From Flaccisagitta enflata (taxonomy: Eukaryota > Chaetognatha > Sagittoidea > Aphragmophora), in NCBI GenBank assembly GCA_965153355.1, contig OZ231126.1, positions 12,958,001 to 13,022,000 of the forward strand: DNA of 64,000 nucleotides. The letters run 5' to 3'. Below are positions 61,008-64,000 of the stretch, in pieces (within the stretch, counting starts at the first letter, position 1; every line of letters starts with the position of its first letter). The position numbers were made by a program, and so were the translations under genes. The notes below the pieces were generated by a model. The model was given only the letters and a program-made list of their open reading frames with translations. It made no database searches and was not told where the DNA came from.

Positions 61008-61381
61008 CAGTTACAACCATCACTCACTCATTAGACTTAAATTACTGTAGGGATACGAAAATAGGTAAATCTATTATTATAGATAACAAAGCCTAACGAG
61101 CTTTGGCAAGCTGAAACACAATCTGGATTCTCTGAACACCCAAAGAGGTCTCAACCTCTGAGCACACAAAACATTGTCTTAAAATACACACCTGTTGCAT
61201 TAATGAATATCCTTCAATATTCACAATTTGAATAAGCAGAACGATGTTGTTCATTTTTTTCGTTTGTTTTATAGAAGCAATATGTTTATGATTTTCATAA
61301 AATGCATTCTGTTTGTCTTTCTGTCTGTCTGTCTGTCTGTCTGTCTTGTCTGTCTGTCTGTCTGTCTCTTTTGCTCTGTCG

Positions 61382-61484
<103 letters not shown>

Positions 61485-61689
61485 ATATTCCAAGTGAATG
61501 TAACAGATAAACATAAAGTTTTGCAGCCAAATTGCAGTAAAACTATGTCAGGACTTCTGACTCAGCGGGCAGTTCCACATTGCATTACCCACTTTCGCTA
61601 ACTACCTTACTTCAGGATTTTCTGTTTATAAGGCGGCATTCGTCGTTTTAGTAGCTTGCACACAGCAATGCACTTTGGAGATTAGGTTA

Positions 61690-61835
61690 ACAGTCAGTCA
61701 GTCAGTCAGTCAGTCAGTCAGTCAGTCAGTCAGTCAGTCAAGTCAAGTCAAGTCAAGTCAAGTCAAGTCAAGTCAAGTTGAGTCAGTCAGTCAGTCAGTC
61801 AGTCAGTCAGTCAGTCAGCCAGTCAGTCAGTCAGG
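61690..61835. repeat. (AGTC)n with (AGTCA)n centre
   Basis: Tetranucleotide array interrupted by a pentanucleotide array (about 61737-61778). Confidence 0.95.
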
Positions 61836-62293
61836 TAGAGACTCACTCACGATCTGCTAACTGGTAAGGTTTTCATCAGGATGTATTACTGTAAAAAAGT
61901 GGATATTTCATTTTGATCGCTTCACAGCATTTCATCAACAAAAACATGGGCAAGTACTAGAAAGAAAACAACATCATAAAACGCTGGCGAAAAAAAAAGA
62001 CAGCGTTAACAAAGGGTCGAAAGTTGGGTAATATACATCAATACAGTTATGCTTAGATATATTGCAACGATGCCCTTAGGGTTGTTCTCTGAACTAAGAC
62101 ACCACATTTAAACTACTGAATGATCTTTTCAGATTTTGTTTTCATTTTGTTCATTTAAAAAAAAAGTTTGATATGCTCAAACTGTTTAACAGGTTTGGCT
62201 TTAGTTTCGAATGCCATAAGCAATATATCCAAGCATGACTGCAACATAGAGATTCTGTTCAAAGGGAAGACCAAGTTTGTGCGTGAGAGTCAG

Positions 62294-63151
<858 letters not shown>

Positions 63152-64000
63152 CTAAAGCAAAAATGATTTTTTAGTTAGGATACAAACAAACAATAAAAGA
63201 ACTGTTGATTGACCTCAGTGAAAATTTTCTGGGTATTACTAATTTCATAAAGGACAAAGAATTGAGTTTCTGGATCAAGACTGACAAAAGTGAGCACAGG
63301 ACGAATAGAAGAAATGCGTATAGAAATTCGGGAAATTGTGCAGTGATTTATGATCCATGGGTGATGAAATGATGAAATAATGATTTTCATTGTTGGAGGG
63401 GGTGAATCATTTAAGCACGATATGAATGAACAAAGCGTTTGCGCATGTCGGGCTTAAGGGGAAATGATTTATTGAGATTTGATCATTGCATTACATTATG
63501 AGCGTAGGAGTGAATCAAAATTCGTCATCATTGATTCGGCGAACATATTAATCGAGTGAAATTAGTCACTTTTTCAAGTTGGTTGGTATGATTTTAGATC
63601 TGAACTACTTAACTACTAAAGTATGATTTTTTTAGAATGCAACATAAGAAACCTATATATCTCCGTTCCTGAGCATCTTAGCAAGATACGGACTGCACGA
63701 TTGGATAGAGCATGAAAAACTATTTTTTCAATGTTCTTTCTGAAATCATGATGCAATATGACATATCTCTACCACCAAGCCAGTAAAAACATTGTCATCT
63801 TTAACATCTCGAAATTGGCTGTCTGATTCTCCTTCTAAAAAAATGAGGAAGATCAGTTGATCAAACAGACATACACATCTTTCAAACCTTCCGAGGAGCA
63901 TGGATTTCAACCTCAAAGTTTCCGACATGAAAAAATATGCATAAATACACTTTTTTTTTCATTTTGAGACATACAATAACACAGTTCTACACCTAATCAA

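Noticed and set aside
63746-63928. Minus-strand frame after a tttttttag acceptor as otopetrin B exon 12
   Set aside because: The sequence (EGESDSQFRDVKDDNVF) does not resemble TM10; no support.

Overview
This is nuclear DNA from an animal, most likely an invertebrate; the species cannot be named from the window. The signs are spliced genes with GT-AG introns, an intact non-LTR retrotransposon with two ORFs, a C2H2 zinc-finger gene, very many di-, tri- and tetranucleotide microsatellites, and layer upon layer of nested short repeats. Nothing looks bacterial or plasmid-like, and most long open frames are microsatellite translations.

The main content is an otopetrin (proton channel) locus on the minus strand. 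By joining splice sites by eye I reconstructed a 14-exon gene running from a start codon at 58626-58628 down to a stop codon at 35266-35268. All intron phases agree, and the 2832 coding bases give 943 residues with twelve membrane segments. A second otopetrin gene lies upstream in the same orientation. Only its last two exons (62727-63151) are in the window, so this is a head-to-tail tandem pair. The introns of the first gene are loaded with mobile DNA. Intron 12 carries a LINE about 4.5 kb long (ORF1 41399-42844, ORF2 38614-41412). Introns 3, 9, 10 and 11 carry short elements with terminal inverted repeats and TA target duplications. Other introns carry hairpin-ended elements or microsatellites.

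A plus-strand gene at 32351-34680 converges on the otopetrin gene. It resembles the ferric reductase/NADPH oxidase superfamily but has two in-frame stops and two frameshifts that cancel. An intronless zinc-finger protein gene is at 23212-24138 on the minus strand.

The rest is repeat DNA. From 1 to 15 kb there are families built on a GGATTTGGGCCTCAAGGCTG-like minisatellite with GGGCAGCGGCCCC ends. There is also a perfect 296-bp palindrome (2694-2989) and two large foldback elements whose arms are built from units with palindromic cores, TTAATTAA (7100-8957) and TTCATGAA (9405-10123). From 15 to 32 kb there are copies of a hairpin-ended short element (AACAAGGCC at one end, an AGTCGCG...CGCGACT hairpin plus CTAAAAA at the other), several long foldbacks, and an 11-bp minisatellite that forms the core of one long hairpin element. 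From 58.6 to 62.7 kb, between the two otopetrin genes, there are poly-T, a TAATTTC satellite, a 71-bp satellite and long TC and AGTC tracts.
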